64,000 nt of DNA. It comes from G965202915 sp965202915. GTDB lineage: Bacteria > Pseudomonadota > Gammaproteobacteria > Eutrophobiales > Eutrophobiaceae. The stretch lies in the NCBI GenBank assembly GCA_965202915.1, contig OZ241847.1, positions 2,170,001 through 2,234,000 of the forward strand, written 5' to 3'. The notes beneath the pieces are model-generated. The model searched no databases. It was not told the origin of the DNA and saw only the letters and a list, made by a program, of their open reading frames with translations. Position numbers and translations under genes: made by a program. Positions 35,890 through 45,166 of the stretch are shown here, one piece after another (the stretch's first letter is position 1; every line of letters starts with the position of its first letter).

Positions 35890-37655
35890 TGGCGAAACGG
35901 AAAAACCCCCGCCCCGCCACTCGCCGGCGCCGACAACCTGGGGCAGCGGCGCCGACAACGGCAACGATGCCCTGGCGGTGGCGCGCGGGCGACGCCTTAT
36001 TTGCCGCCGACCGCCCGCGGCTCGCCGGCGACGGCGAACACTGGACGTATTTCTGGCCGCTGCTGGGCGCGGCCCTGCTGCTGCGCGCTGCCATCGCCCT
36101 GTGGGGTGACTTTGTGCTGCATCCGGACGAGATCATGCAATACCTGGAGCCGGCCCACTATGTGGCCTTCGGCAATGGCGTCCTCTACTGGGAATATCTC
36201 CACGGCGCACGCAGCTGGCTGATCCCGGGCGCGATCGCCGGCGTGCTGAAGGCGCTGGATGGCTTGGGGCTGGCGCAGCCGGCCATCTATATCGCCGTGG
36301 TGAAACTGTTGTTCTGCCTGCTGTCGCTGTCGGTGCCGTGGGCCATGTACCGCTTCACGCAAATCACGGTCAACGAGCGATCTGCTCGGCTGGCGCTGAT
36401 CTTCGGCTGCTTCTGGTACGAACTGGCGGCGCTGGCGCACAAACCCTTCACCGAATTGTTCAGCACTTCCATTTTCATGGTCGTGCTCGCTCTGTCCGTG
36501 GGCAGGGAAGCGGAAAGACCCGCCAGGCTGTTTGCCATCGGCCTGCTGGCGGCACTCAGCGGTGCGGTGCGCCTGCAGTACGCACCCGTGGCGTTGCTGC
36601 TGTTGTTGCTGCGCTCGGTATCCCTGCGCAACGGCGTTGCCGGGCTGGTGTCGTTATGGGCGGGCGCCGGGCTGCTGACGCTGCTAGTGGGTATCTTCGA
36701 ATGGCAGACCTGGGGGGCGCCGTTTCATTCCTACCTGAGCAACTTCTTTATCAATCTCGCCATTGACCCCGCACGCGCCGGTGAATCAAGCCGATGGCTT
36801 CTGTTGGGGCAGTTGGCCGCGGCCAGCGGCGGCATGGCACTGATCGCCTTTGCCGCTGCGCTGCCCAGGGGGCGGCGGCATCTGCTCATCCTGGTGACGA
36901 GCGCGGTGATACTCGTCCTGCACCTGCTCCCGGAGCATCGCGAATACCGCTTCATCCACGTCCTGATCCCGTGCTGGTTGATGCTGCTGGCGGCCTGGAT
37001 CGCGCGCTGGGGCGACGGATTGTCCGGCGAACGAGGCCGGATATCCGCACTGGCGCGGCGCTGGGGCGCGGCGGCGGTGCTGGCCTTCGGCATCCCAGCC
37101 CTACTCAATGCGTTTCCCTGGCAGAGCCGGGTGTACCAGAGTTTCTCCGTGGAAAAACCGGTGTACTACTTGCGCAATCAGGACCCGATATTTGAGATCA
37201 TGTCTTTCCTGGCCGCCCAGGACGACGTGCACGGAGCTCTCTACCATACCCGGGAATACAACGCATACTTCAGCACTGGCGGCTATTACTACCTGCACCA
37301 CGACGTCCCTTTCTATACCGCGCAAGACACCTGGCAAACCATCAGGGAACGGCACCCGGCGGTGCCTCAGGAATCGTTGGTTTCCCATATCGTGACCGAG
37401 GCCGACGGCCCCGCCATCCAGGGGTTCGAACGACTGCTCCGGCGTGGAAACCTGGCGCTGTGGCGGCGCCGGGACAACGACAGTGCAGTCCCCCGCTGGC
37501 GCGAGCACGTGATCAAGGTAAGCCATGCGGACCTAAACGACCTGGTGAGCAGAACCATGCGGCGCCTGAACGCCTCTTCCATGCTCGACCTTTTCGTAGC
37601 CGATGACTTGTACTGGGTGGAGGCGCCACCGTTGTTTGAGTCGGCGGATGAATAA
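35889..37655 (+). CDS. GT22-like mannosyltransferase (PIG-B/ALG12 type)
   Basis: A 588-residue GT-C membrane protein. A basic N-terminal tail (AKRKNPRPATRRRRQ, 2-16) precedes the first helix. The luminal loop LHPDEIMQYLEPAHYVAFG (77-95) and then WEYLHGARSWLIPG (104-117) match the HPDE / R-S-W-x-x-P motifs of GT22 mannosyltransferases such as PIG-B. EHREYRFIHVLIPCWL further on also fits. About ten membrane helices end near residue 430; the last 150 residues are soluble. It would transfer a sugar from a lipid-linked donor in the periplasm; the donor and acceptor are unknown. It is coupled to the TMTC-like gene before it. Confidence 0.82.
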   Translation: MAKRKNPRPATRRRRQPGAAAPTTATMPWRWRAGDALFAADRPRLAGDGEHWTYFWPLLGAALLLRAAIALWGDFVLHPDEIMQYLEPAHYVAFGNGVLYWEYLHGARSWLIPGAIAGVLKALDGLGLAQPAIYIAVVKLLFCLLSLSVPWAMYRFTQITVNERSARLALIFGCFWYELAALAHKPFTELFSTSIFMVVLALSVGREAERPARLFAIGLLAALSGAVRLQYAPVALLLLLLRSVSLRNGVAGLVSLWAGAGLLTLLVGIFEWQTWGAPFHSYLSNFFINLAIDPARAGESSRWLLLGQLAAASGGMALIAFAAALPRGRRHLLILVTSAVILVLHLLPEHREYRFIHVLIPCWLMLLAAWIARWGDGLSGERGRISALARRWGAAAVLAFGIPALLNAFPWQSRVYQSFSVEKPVYYLRNQDPIFEIMSFLAAQDDVHGALYHTREYNAYFSTGGYYYLHHDVPFYTAQDTWQTIRERHPAVPQESLVSHIVTEADGPAIQGFERLLRRGNLALWRRRDNDSAVPRWREHVIKVSHADLNDLVSRTMRRLNASSMLDLFVADDLYWVEAPPLFESADE

Positions 37656-37895
37656 AAGTTTGTGGTCACGATCTTACACGGGCAGCCCGATGCCGATACC
37701 GTTCGCAGGTGTGGCCCACCGGGCCAGGTGGTCGGCGATGCTTTCCGACCCCATGGAGCCCCGCGCGGCCCCGGAATAGTCTTCGCAACCGCTCATTGGT
37801 TTGCCGGCGACAATATGGCACACTCTCCGGCAGTTTGATTGTAATGTTGATCCTGTCTTTTGATTTGCTTTTTCATTGCTTTAGGAGGCCCGCCC

Positions 37896-38645
37896 ATGTC
37901 CAAAAACCTAAGCGACTTTTCAACCCTGAGCCTGGACTGCTATGGCACACTCATTGACTGGGAGACTGGCATTTGGGACGCGCTACAGCCCCTGATCCGG
38001 CGATCCGGACGAGACGACGTCGTGCGCCGCCAAGGACTCGAGGCGTTCGCCCGATTTGAAAATGCCCGCGAAATGGAGACACCGGAGCTGCCCTACCCGG
38101 AGATTTTGCAACGAACCCACGCCGACGTGGCGGCCTACCTGGGAATGACCACCTCGGTGGAACTGGACCGCGAGTTTGCCTGCTCCATCGCCCACTGGCC
38201 GGCCTTTGCCGACACCGCCGACGCGCTGCGCCGCCTGCGGAAGCACTATAAACTGGTGATCCTGTCCAACGTCGACCGGGCCGGATTCGCCGCCTCGGCG
38301 ACCAAGCTCGGCGTCGCCTTTGACGCCGCCTACACAGCGGAAGATATCCGCTCCTATAAACCCGCCGCCGCCAACTTCCACTACCTGATCGAACATCTCC
38401 AGGCCGATCTCGGCGTTAAGCGCGAAGCCATCCTGCACACCGCCCAGAGCCTGTTCCACGACCACGCACCGGCCAACGCCTTCGACCTCGCCAACGTCTG
38501 GATCGACCGCCAGGGGCTGTCGCATAGCGACAACTGGGGCGCCACCGCCAGGCTCGACAAGCGCCCCGACGTGGACTTCCTGTTCCCGACCCTGGCGGCG
38601 ATGGCGGACGCAGTGGAAGGGGAGGTCGAGCCGCCCCAGGGTTGA
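37896..38645 (+). CDS. HAD-superfamily hydrolase, haloacid dehalogenase type II-like
   Basis: A 249-residue cytosolic hydrolase. Motif I is LSLDCYGTLIDWETGIWDAL with the nucleophilic Asp. A cap domain follows, motif II is LVILSNVDRAGF, the Lys motif is IRSYKPAAANFHYLIEHL and motif IV is DLANVWIDRQGL. The D-x-Y-G-T-x-x-D form is typical of L-2-haloacid dehalogenases and related phosphatases; the actual substrate is uncertain. ATG 37896 is chosen because TTAGGAGG lies seven bases upstream. It sits alone between the mannosyltransferase-like genes. Confidence 0.9.
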   Translation: MSKNLSDFSTLSLDCYGTLIDWETGIWDALQPLIRRSGRDDVVRRQGLEAFARFENAREMETPELPYPEILQRTHADVAAYLGMTTSVELDREFACSIAHWPAFADTADALRRLRKHYKLVILSNVDRAGFAASATKLGVAFDAAYTAEDIRSYKPAAANFHYLIEHLQADLGVKREAILHTAQSLFHDHAPANAFDLANVWIDRQGLSHSDNWGATARLDKRPDVDFLFPTLAAMADAVEGEVEPPQG

Positions 38646-38953
38646 AAGCGGTCATGCACTGTACCAGTTAAGGATATAAATCCAGTGGTGGGTCTGGTAC
38701 CTGGCGTCGTTCCTGATTCCGCACTGATGGCGGGGCGGGGAGCAAGTGCACAGCAGGGGCCAGGACTGAACACTTCGGCAGTGGGTGCTGCCTGGCGTCT
38801 TGCTGGTTGTACAAACGCGCCGGTGCCACGTTGCTGGCGGTGCTGCTTCCCACCAATTGCGCCGCCGGGACATTTTTAATGAACTATGTCCACAAAAAAT
38901 TCACTTGTCCGAGCGAAAGCTTTGTAGTGCCCGCCCTGGTGCGCGAGATTCAC
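38646..38953 (+). other. 308-base gap without a supported gene
   Basis: Frames exist on both strands but none has family-like content, a ribosome-binding site or a coherent composition. It may be the decayed remainder of the DUF2723-like gene that runs toward it on the minus strand. Confidence 0.3.
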
Positions 38954-39884
38954 TTACCCGTTCGCCATTGTGGAGACGGTCGTGTATCTGCGCGCGAGTG
39001 CCGCACGAGAGACACGGTGTTCGTCGACCAGTGGCGGGATTCCCCGATGTTGCCGTATTACTTGAGCGGTCAACTCATTTTCTGCTGCGGCCTGGGACAC
39101 TACACCAGACTGCCCGGTGACCTTGTATAGGGTGATATCCTCGCGCACTTGCTCCAACAGATAGAATTCCATCCGGGCATGGTTGAAAGCGAAGCGATCT
39201 CCTGACCGGTTGTTGAACACCAGCTTGGAGAGCGCAATGTTGACGACTACCAGCGCGGCCAAAATTGTCAGTATCCAGTGATTAGACAGCCCTAGCCTGC
39301 AAACCACGGCAAACCCCTTGAGATGGGTCGGATTTCGACCCTGTGCGTAAACCAGCGTCAGCAGCAGAATCAAAAGAAAAAGCAGCACGTGTAAGGAATA
39401 CACCTTCTGGATAATGGACTGCGACCAGAATAGCTTGGAAAACCCGTAGGCGAAGCCGGCCATGTAGCCGCCGAGGCGGCCGCCCGTCAGGTGGACCGCC
39501 ACCAGATATAGCACCGCGCAGGCCGCCGCGCCCAAAAGGGCGCTCAATATGTTGCCGGCCAGCGGGCGCGAAAGCAACGGCAGGTGGGCGAACGGGAAGC
39601 ACAACATGCTGTACAGCGGGTAACCCGGCGGGTGCACTGGTTGGCCGTAGTGGCAAATCAGGTTGAAGATCGCTGCGTCTTCGTAGGTGACGACACGGGG
39701 CATCGTGGCCAGATATACGATAAAAAGCCCGGTAAACACGGCCAGAGGGGGGGCAGCCCTGTCCTTCGATGTTATCGCGTAATGAAAACAAGCTAACCGT
39801 AGCGGCGTTGCGCACCCTGTCTTGGGACTGGGGGCGCACCTTACCCGAACGGGTACGGTTTTTTCTTTTACTCTTTCTGCGCAT
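38954..39884 (-). pseudogene. DUF2723/TMEM260-like membrane protein, frameshifted and truncated
   Basis: The N-terminal frame starts at ATG 39884 (MRRKSKRKNRTRSGKV, the same basic tail as the neighbouring glycosyltransferases) and reads to a run of seven C/G at 39756-39762. The hydrophobic part continues in the next frame as LAVFTGLFIVYLATMPRVVT. Removing one base from the run joins them. YEDAAIFNLICHYGQPVHPP then GYPLYSMLCFPFAHLPLLSR and a helix-rich region match DUF2723 (TMEM260-type O-mannosyltransferase-like). Members of this family are usually several times longer. Here similarity ends after about 180 residues and the last 70 residues are unlike it. It is either a decayed gene or, less likely, one switched by slippage in the C run. 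Confidence 0.65.
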
Positions 39885-39897
39885 GGTGCCTACCCAA

Positions 39898-40197
39898 CTA
39901 CAGTCCCTTTTTGGCAAATACTATCACGTCTGATGCTGTACCCGCTCGAATCGGCTCGCCTGAACGGGAGGGCGGAATGATTGTAATGTCGACTATGATG
40001 TCGCGTGTTTCATCCGGGCGGTTTTGTTGAATCTCGTCTTTTATGATTTGTATGTCCAGCCGGATCAACGGTTTATTCAGGTCAAAGATTTTCGCCAATT
40101 GGTAGCAAACGTCGCCGTCAAAGAATAAATCTTTGCGGTCTGTCTCAACCTCATATTGGGGGTTATAATGGTCTTGAGTTCGTTTTGCTTGGCACAA
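39898..40197 (-). pseudogene. C-terminal remnant of an unknown protein
   Basis: A 99-codon frame beginning with a TTG directly after a stop, with no ribosome-binding site. The content looks like genuine protein: YEVETDRKDLFFDGDVCYQL and then IRLDIQIIKDEIQQNRPDET, ending VFAKKGL. It ends 13 bases before the DUF2723-like start, consistent with an operon. An IS transposase remnant begins just beyond its truncated end (40217), so the insertion probably removed its N-terminal part. The family is not recognised; a short intact protein is the alternative. Confidence 0.45.
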
Positions 40198-40216
40198 TCG
40201 TAATATTTACTCAGTA

Positions 40217-40507
40217 GTGGACCAATCCACCGCTGTTTTTTCTTTGATAATACTCTGCACTTTTTTGATTGGATATAGCGAGTTCAAGGATGTGTTTGAC
40301 TCACTGCTAAAAGACAACCCTATCTTCCACATGTCCCGACAAGCGGCCCTATTCAACCAAAAACTGGCTGACACGTCCCCGCATCGGGGTTGGCTACCCA
40401 AATACAACGCCATCCGACCTCATAAAGGAGTTGGACTCAAAACACCCGTATGGATTACTATCGATAACAACAAAATTTATACAATATGTGGTGGACCCCA
40501 TACATAG
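40217..40507 (+). mobile_element. Remnant of an insertion-sequence transposase (integrase-core C-terminus)
   Basis: The frame ends with RGWLPKYNAIRPHKGVGLKT-P, the W-x3-YN-x2-RPH-x7-TP motif that closes rve/DDE transposases of IS3- and IS481-type elements. Only this tail is clear; no catalytic DDE residues or terminal inverted repeats are seen. The first part of the frame (FSLIILCTFLIGYSEFKD) is not transposase-like. It marks an old insertion between the DUF2723 region and the AT-rich gene at 40571. Confidence 0.6.
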
Positions 40508-40570
40508 AGTAGTAGAAATATCGCTATGTGGGAGTATATATGCAGATAAGGCATAGGGAGTTTCCTAATA

Positions 40571-41545
40571 ATGAAATTAGATGAATTAAATAAATACAGA
40601 AGGCTAATACTCATTATTAGTGTTATTGCCTTTTCTCTTTTGTTAATTGGTGTGTCTGAGGTCTTTCTAGCCAGATATATGGGCCTGGGTGAGCCTGTAC
40701 TTTATGACTCATCTCCAATATACGGGTATAGGCCATTGCCTGGAAAAACATACTCTAGATTTTATGGAAAGGAGGTAAAGTTTAATAATCTGGGGCTAAG
40801 GTCTGAATCTGATTGGAACGAAGATATTGAAGATAAAATACTTTTTCTTGGTGATTCCGTAACTTATGGAGGTTCTTATATTAGCAATACGGAATTGTTT
40901 TCTTATCTATCTGTAAAAAATCTGGGAAACAATTACGTTAGCGGGAATGCCGGGGTAAATGCATGGGGGGTTGAAAATATATATGGTCTTATTGTCGAGT
41001 CAGGGTTCATGCCCGCGGGAATTTACGTCACAGTTATTCCAGAATCTGATTTTTACAGAGGCTTGACTAGAATACACGGGCTCCCTTTCTATAATGAGGA
41101 TCCAAAATATGCTTTTCAGGAGCTATTTGATTATTTTATTATTAATAAAAATAATAATAAGCGATACAAAGGTTGGCAACACTATGCTGATAAAAACACA
41201 AAGGCTTTCGTTATAGAAAAAGCAGTGAAAAAACTAAAGATGATCGATGTATTGTTAAAGGAAAAGGGGTATAAGCACTTAATCTTTATTTCTCCCAAAA
41301 AAAGGCAAGTGATAAAACATTTGGAGAAAGATCTTCTGAAAAAAGATCCATTGGTTAAAAAATTTCTAACGAAACATGGGCTGTTTCCTTTCTATATAAA
41401 AGATGAAATAAATAAGCTTGATTTATTGAGGGAGGAAATAGAGGGTATCTATCATGGCGACCATGACAACATACATCTTTCAGAAAAGGGCCATAGGCTC
41501 TGGGCAAGGATTATAACAAATAAGTTACAAGAGTTACTGCTTTAG
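40571..41545 (+). CDS. Membrane-anchored SGNH/GDSL-type hydrolase-like protein
   Basis: A 324-residue protein with one N-terminal membrane helix (about 12-32) and a periplasmic SGNH-hydrolase-like domain. Block I is ILFLGDSVTYGG (90-101) with nucleophile Ser96. A central SGNAGVNAWGVENIYGL carries Gly and Asn like blocks II/III. The C-terminal DNIHLSEKGHRLWA (299-312) supplies Asp299 and His302. Relatives act as esterases or acetyltransferase/deacetylase partners on exopolysaccharides and glycans. The gene is strongly AT-rich compared with all neighbours, which indicates recent transfer. ATG 40571 follows GGGAGTTTCCTAATA, a weak ribosome-binding site. Confidence 0.8.
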   Translation: MKLDELNKYRRLILIISVIAFSLLLIGVSEVFLARYMGLGEPVLYDSSPIYGYRPLPGKTYSRFYGKEVKFNNLGLRSESDWNEDIEDKILFLGDSVTYGGSYISNTELFSYLSVKNLGNNYVSGNAGVNAWGVENIYGLIVESGFMPAGIYVTVIPESDFYRGLTRIHGLPFYNEDPKYAFQELFDYFIINKNNNKRYKGWQHYADKNTKAFVIEKAVKKLKMIDVLLKEKGYKHLIFISPKKRQVIKHLEKDLLKKDPLVKKFLTKHGLFPFYIKDEINKLDLLREEIEGIYHGDHDNIHLSEKGHRLWARIITNKLQELLL

Positions 41546-41834
41546 TTGGCGTTAAGCCCTGGGTTGGCAGCTAACGATTGCGGGTTTTATTCTGTCGCCA
41601 TGGGGTCGCTTTGTTGGACAATATATTGCATTAATCTCAACAAGTTAATCGCAACCAAAGAATCATTTGGCAACGTATTATCATAATAATTATCTTTCCA
41701 TTCATAGGGTTATTGTACCGATTTACTTGGCCTGGCTGTATAAGCTCAGAAACATATTGCGGGCAATATCCTCGGCGTATATCATGTCATCGTGTGTGAC
41801 GTTCCGCTATCGCAAGACAACCAGGATAAACAAT

Positions 41835-42176
41835 ATGACTGATACCGTATTTGGAAAAATCATAGCCGGGGAAATACCCGCGGACGTGGTCTATGAGGAT
41901 GACTTGTGTCTGGGATTTCGTGACGTCAATCCTCAGGCACCGACCCATATACTGCTGATTCCGAAAAAATCTATCGCTAAATTATCCGAGGCAGGGCCGG
42001 AGGATCAGGCGTTGCTTGGCCACCTGATGTTGACCGCCGCTAAAATTGCCGGACAGGAAGGTGTTGGTGATCGCTTCCGGCTGGTGATGAATAATGGTGC
42101 TGATGCCGGTCAAACCGTATTCCATCTGCATATCCATATCCTTGCCGGTCGACAATTGGACTGGCCCCCCGGGTAG
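41835..42176 (+). CDS. HIT-family protein (HinT-like phosphoramidase)
   Basis: A 113-residue histidine-triad protein. DTVFGKIIAGEIPADVVYED and FRDVNPQAPTHILLIPKK open it, and GQTVFHLHIHILAGRQLDWP holds the H-x-H-x-H triad. The HinT-like group hydrolyses AMP-lysine-type phosphoramidates. ATG 41835 is preferred: an AGGATAA lies nearby and the family begins here, although the frame is open back to 41667. Confidence 0.95.
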   Translation: MTDTVFGKIIAGEIPADVVYEDDLCLGFRDVNPQAPTHILLIPKKSIAKLSEAGPEDQALLGHLMLTAAKIAGQEGVGDRFRLVMNNGADAGQTVFHLHIHILAGRQLDWPPG

Positions 42177-42209
42177 CCTGGCCCGTCCCGGCAATAAAGA
42201 TGCGGCTTT

Positions 42210-43025
42210 TTAGTGCTTCTTTTGCCGGCATAAAAGCGAAATAAAATAGGCTGAGCAAGCGATGAGCACCATGACGGATGCCGCCGGCAGATCAGGCTGA
42301 TAGGAAACGGCCAATCCAAGCCAGGTGACCATTAATGCAATCAGGCAGGCAACGATCATCATTTTTTTCAGTGATTTTGTGAATAGAGCCGCGGTCGCGG
42401 CCGGCATGCTTAACAAACAGATAACCAGTATTAATCCAACGACTTGTATTAATAATACGACGGTCAGTGCAATCAATAAAAACAGCAAATAATAGATTGC
42501 CTCGACGTTAATGCCTCGAATGCGGGCAAATTCTTCATCAAAGACCGATAACAGTATTTGTTGGTAAAAGATCGATACCACGCTGATGATCACTATATCA
42601 AGAACCAGCATCAGAATAAGATCGGAATCAGTGATCAGCAGGATATTGCCAAATAGATAAGCGAATAAATCCACGTTATATCCCGGCGTCTTTGACAGGA
42701 AGATAATGCCGATTGCCATCCCGGCGGACCATATTGCGGCAATTAAGACGTCTTCCTGCTGTTTCCATTTCAGATTAATCCAGCCAATAATCATTGCCGC
42801 GATAATCGCGGTGATGATTGCGCCGTGCATCGGCGACGCACCAAAGAAATAGGCGATACCCATGCCTGCCAGAACCGAATGCGCTATCCCGGCACTGATG
42901 CTGCTGATCCTCTTGACAACGACGTAACTGCCAATGATGCCGCAACCGATGCTCGCCAGCAGACAGGCAATCACCGCATATTGCATGAATTGGTAATTGC
43001 TTAATAAATTAATGGCTTCATTCAT
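42210..43025 (-). CDS. znuB: Zinc ABC transporter, membrane subunit
   Basis: A 271-residue ABC-3 family permease with about eight helices. Recognisable elements are GCGIIGSYVVVKRISSISAG, AHSVLAGMGIAYFFGASP and VVLLIQVVGLILVICLLSMP with the conserved P-A-A-T-A. It forms the channel of the high-affinity zinc importer with ZnuC and ZnuA. Its ATG overlaps the znuC stop by four bases. The C-terminus has three Lys/His residues (CRQKKH). Confidence 0.92.
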   Translation of the reverse strand: MNEAINLLSNYQFMQYAVIACLLASIGCGIIGSYVVVKRISSISAGIAHSVLAGMGIAYFFGASPMHGAIITAIIAAMIIGWINLKWKQQEDVLIAAIWSAGMAIGIIFLSKTPGYNVDLFAYLFGNILLITDSDLILMLVLDIVIISVVSIFYQQILLSVFDEEFARIRGINVEAIYYLLFLLIALTVVLLIQVVGLILVICLLSMPAATAALFTKSLKKMMIVACLIALMVTWLGLAVSYQPDLPAASVMVLIACSAYFISLLCRQKKH

Positions 43026-43738
43026 ACCGGATGCTGATGATGAATGATATTGACCCGCACGTCGTAGAGTTCCTCAATCATCTTGCCGCTGATTGATTCG
43101 GTGTCGTGGCAAATCAGTGTTTTATTCAGACAAGCGACTCTGCTGACATAGGAGGAAATAAAGGCCACGTCATGCGACACAATAATGATGGTCATATATT
43201 CATTGTATTTTTCCAGAAAACTGAAAATATTTTCTTCCCCTTTGACGTCAATATTGGCCGTTGGCTCATCCAAAATAAGGATCTTCGGACGACAAACCAG
43301 CGCCCGCGCCACCAATACACGCTGGAGTTGGCCGCCCGATAACGCGCCTATGGGTTTGGCGGCTATATGATCGATTTCCACCTCCCGCATGGTTTCCCTT
43401 ACCAACGCACTGTGCTCAGACTGTATGCTATTGGCGGTTCCAAGCATGACCACTTCTTCAACAGTGATCGGAAAGTCTCTGGAAAACTTTGCATATTGGG
43501 GAACATAACCAATGTGATGCACGGCTTGTTCAGGCGGCTTGCCATAAATTGTGATCTTGCCGCGTTCAGGCTTTAGCAGTCCCAGCATTAATTTAAGGAG
43601 GGTCGTCTTGCCGCCGGCATTCGGGCCAATGATGCCAATAAATTCCTCTTGATAAATGGAAAGATTAATATCCTTTAATACCCGCACCTCCGAATAGGAG
43701 AAATCAAGCGCCTGAATATCGATGACTATATCCGCCAT
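43022..43738 (-). CDS. znuC: Zinc ABC transporter, ATP-binding subunit
   Basis: A 238-residue ABC ATPase with Walker A GPNAGGKTTLLKLM, Q-loop YVPQYAKFSRDFP, signature LSGGQLQRVLVARAL, Walker B ILILDEPTANID and switch His in VSHDVAFI. The subfamily (metal, ABC-3) fits the neighbours. Its ATG shares one base with the znuA stop (TAATG), giving the coupled order znuA-znuC-znuB. Confidence 0.95.
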   Translation of the reverse strand: MADIVIDIQALDFSYSEVRVLKDINLSIYQEEFIGIIGPNAGGKTTLLKLMLGLLKPERGKITIYGKPPEQAVHHIGYVPQYAKFSRDFPITVEEVVMLGTANSIQSEHSALVRETMREVEIDHIAAKPIGALSGGQLQRVLVARALVCRPKILILDEPTANIDVKGEENIFSFLEKYNEYMTIIIVSHDVAFISSYVSRVACLNKTLICHDTESISGKMIEELYDVRVNIIHHQHPV

Positions 43739-44613
43739 TATCTTAATGATAATGCAATTGCATCACTCACGCGATCCAGATTGGCAAGATAATCCTCCGC
43801 CAACGGGTCTATAGTGATAATGTTGCCATTAATCTCTTTCGCAAGAACGCTGGCGGCATTTTGATTGAACTGGGGCTGTACAAATATGGTGCGCACCGCG
43901 TTTGTTTTGGCAAATTGGATCAGATCAACCAGTTTTGCGGCATTAAGCTCGCGTCCATATTCCTCAAGTGATACCTGAACCAGGTCATAATCATGGGCAA
44001 AATATCCCCATGCAGGATGTGAAACGATAAATGCTTTGCGTTTTTTATCGGCCAGTTTGGATTTGATTTTTTCATCCATCAAAATGAGGGCGTCGGTTAA
44101 ATGTTTGTGGTTGTCGGCAAATTCACTTTGCAATAAAGGTTTCAAGCGGAGGAGATGCGCGTATATTGCATCCGCTAAATGCGCCGCCTGTCTTGGACTG
44201 GTCCATATATGGGGATCAATATTATTACCGCTTTGATGGTGGTGGTGATCATTAATTTTGACGGCCGCGTCACAGCACCTGAGCAGTTGCATTTGCGGGT
44301 GGCGTTGCATAAAGACCTCGGCCCAAACCGATTCAAAAGGAACACCAATAAAAAAAAACAGGTCCGTCGAGGCCAGTGCCGCCATTTGTTTTGGGGTCGG
44401 TTCATAGATCGCCGGATTATGCCCAGGTTTCACCATTACAGACACGTCAACGTGGTCCCCGCCGATGCGTTCAACAAAATATTTTTGTGGTGGCACCGAT
44501 ACAAACACCCTGATCTTGTCATCCGCATGCAGGAATGATGCGTTGAGTAGCAGGACAAATAAAATACAGTGGCCGATAAGGTTGCCTCTGTCCATATCCA
44601 TCATTGATTTCAT
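43738..44613 (-). CDS. znuA: Zinc ABC transporter, periplasmic binding protein
   Basis: A cluster A-I metal-binding protein, 291 residues from ATG 44613. The signal peptide ends LLLNASFLHADD. VFVSVPPQKYFVERIGGDHV, KPGHNPAIYEPTPKQMA (first His ligand), NNIDPHIWTSPRQAA (second His) and FIVSHPAWGYFAHDY (third His) are visible. The loop NDHHHHQSG (about 128-136) is a short His-rich loop typical of zinc rather than manganese proteins. ATGs at 44604 and 44598 are other possible starts, and the frame is open to 44703. Manganese transport is the less likely alternative. Confidence 0.9.
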   Translation of the reverse strand: MKSMMDMDRGNLIGHCILFVLLLNASFLHADDKIRVFVSVPPQKYFVERIGGDHVDVSVMVKPGHNPAIYEPTPKQMAALASTDLFFFIGVPFESVWAEVFMQRHPQMQLLRCCDAAVKINDHHHHQSGNNIDPHIWTSPRQAAHLADAIYAHLLRLKPLLQSEFADNHKHLTDALILMDEKIKSKLADKKRKAFIVSHPAWGYFAHDYDLVQVSLEEYGRELNAAKLVDLIQFAKTNAVRTIFVQPQFNQNAASVLAKEINGNIITIDPLAEDYLANLDRVSDAIALSLR

Positions 44614-45166
44614 AAAATCCGTAACGGCCAAATGGCCTGATTGGTTTCCGGTAAAGACCCGTTTTGCGAGCTTGTCACTGAATATACGGCACCGATGGTT
44701 CATGCCCGGGCGGTCTTGCCGGCCATTTGATTGAACGCCACAAGCTATGCAGCGTCTAATACCTCAAGCCTGGTCGTTCCGCAATAAATGTAACCCTCGA
44801 TATAATGAACACCCTTTTGAGCCGCCACGCTTGTTTGCTGAATTGATTGTAACAGGCATATAAACATTACGCCGATCTTTCACGGGTCGGAACGGGCTGA
44901 TAGTATTATGGTTTTGCATGATCAAGTATCGATTACACTATAACATATCACCTTATTTTATTGCACGTTCCGACTGGTTAATAGTGTGAATCCGGATAAC
45001 AATCAAAGCGGCCGCGTCGCTTTATTGCACCTGCCATCGAACGCTGGGATAAATATGCAGTCCGGAACACCTGGCACAACCGGGCGCCCTCGATTCAGCG
45101 ATCACCGGGCGGGCGGTAATATTGGTTTAAGCGGGTGTTTCCAATATAATTGGCGAAAAAGTTGAT
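44614..45166 (-). promoter_or_regulatory. Regulatory region upstream of znuA with two weak Zur-like sites
   Basis: No gene is supported in this 550-base region. Two AT-rich imperfect palindromes could be Zur sites. One is at 44849-44871, read on the minus strand as GTAATGTTTATATGCCTGTTAC; the other is at 44930-44951, minus strand GATATGTTATAGTGTAATC. Each matches only one half of the GAAATGTTATA-N-TATAACATTTC consensus well. They lie about 240 and 320 bases before znuA, so the link is weak. Confidence 0.25.

Noticed and set aside
39282..39917. 211-codon minus-strand ORF as the real gene
   Set aside because: Only its first 50 codons (basic tail) look genuine; beyond the G7 run it is an out-of-frame shadow of the DUF2723-like hydrophobic frame.
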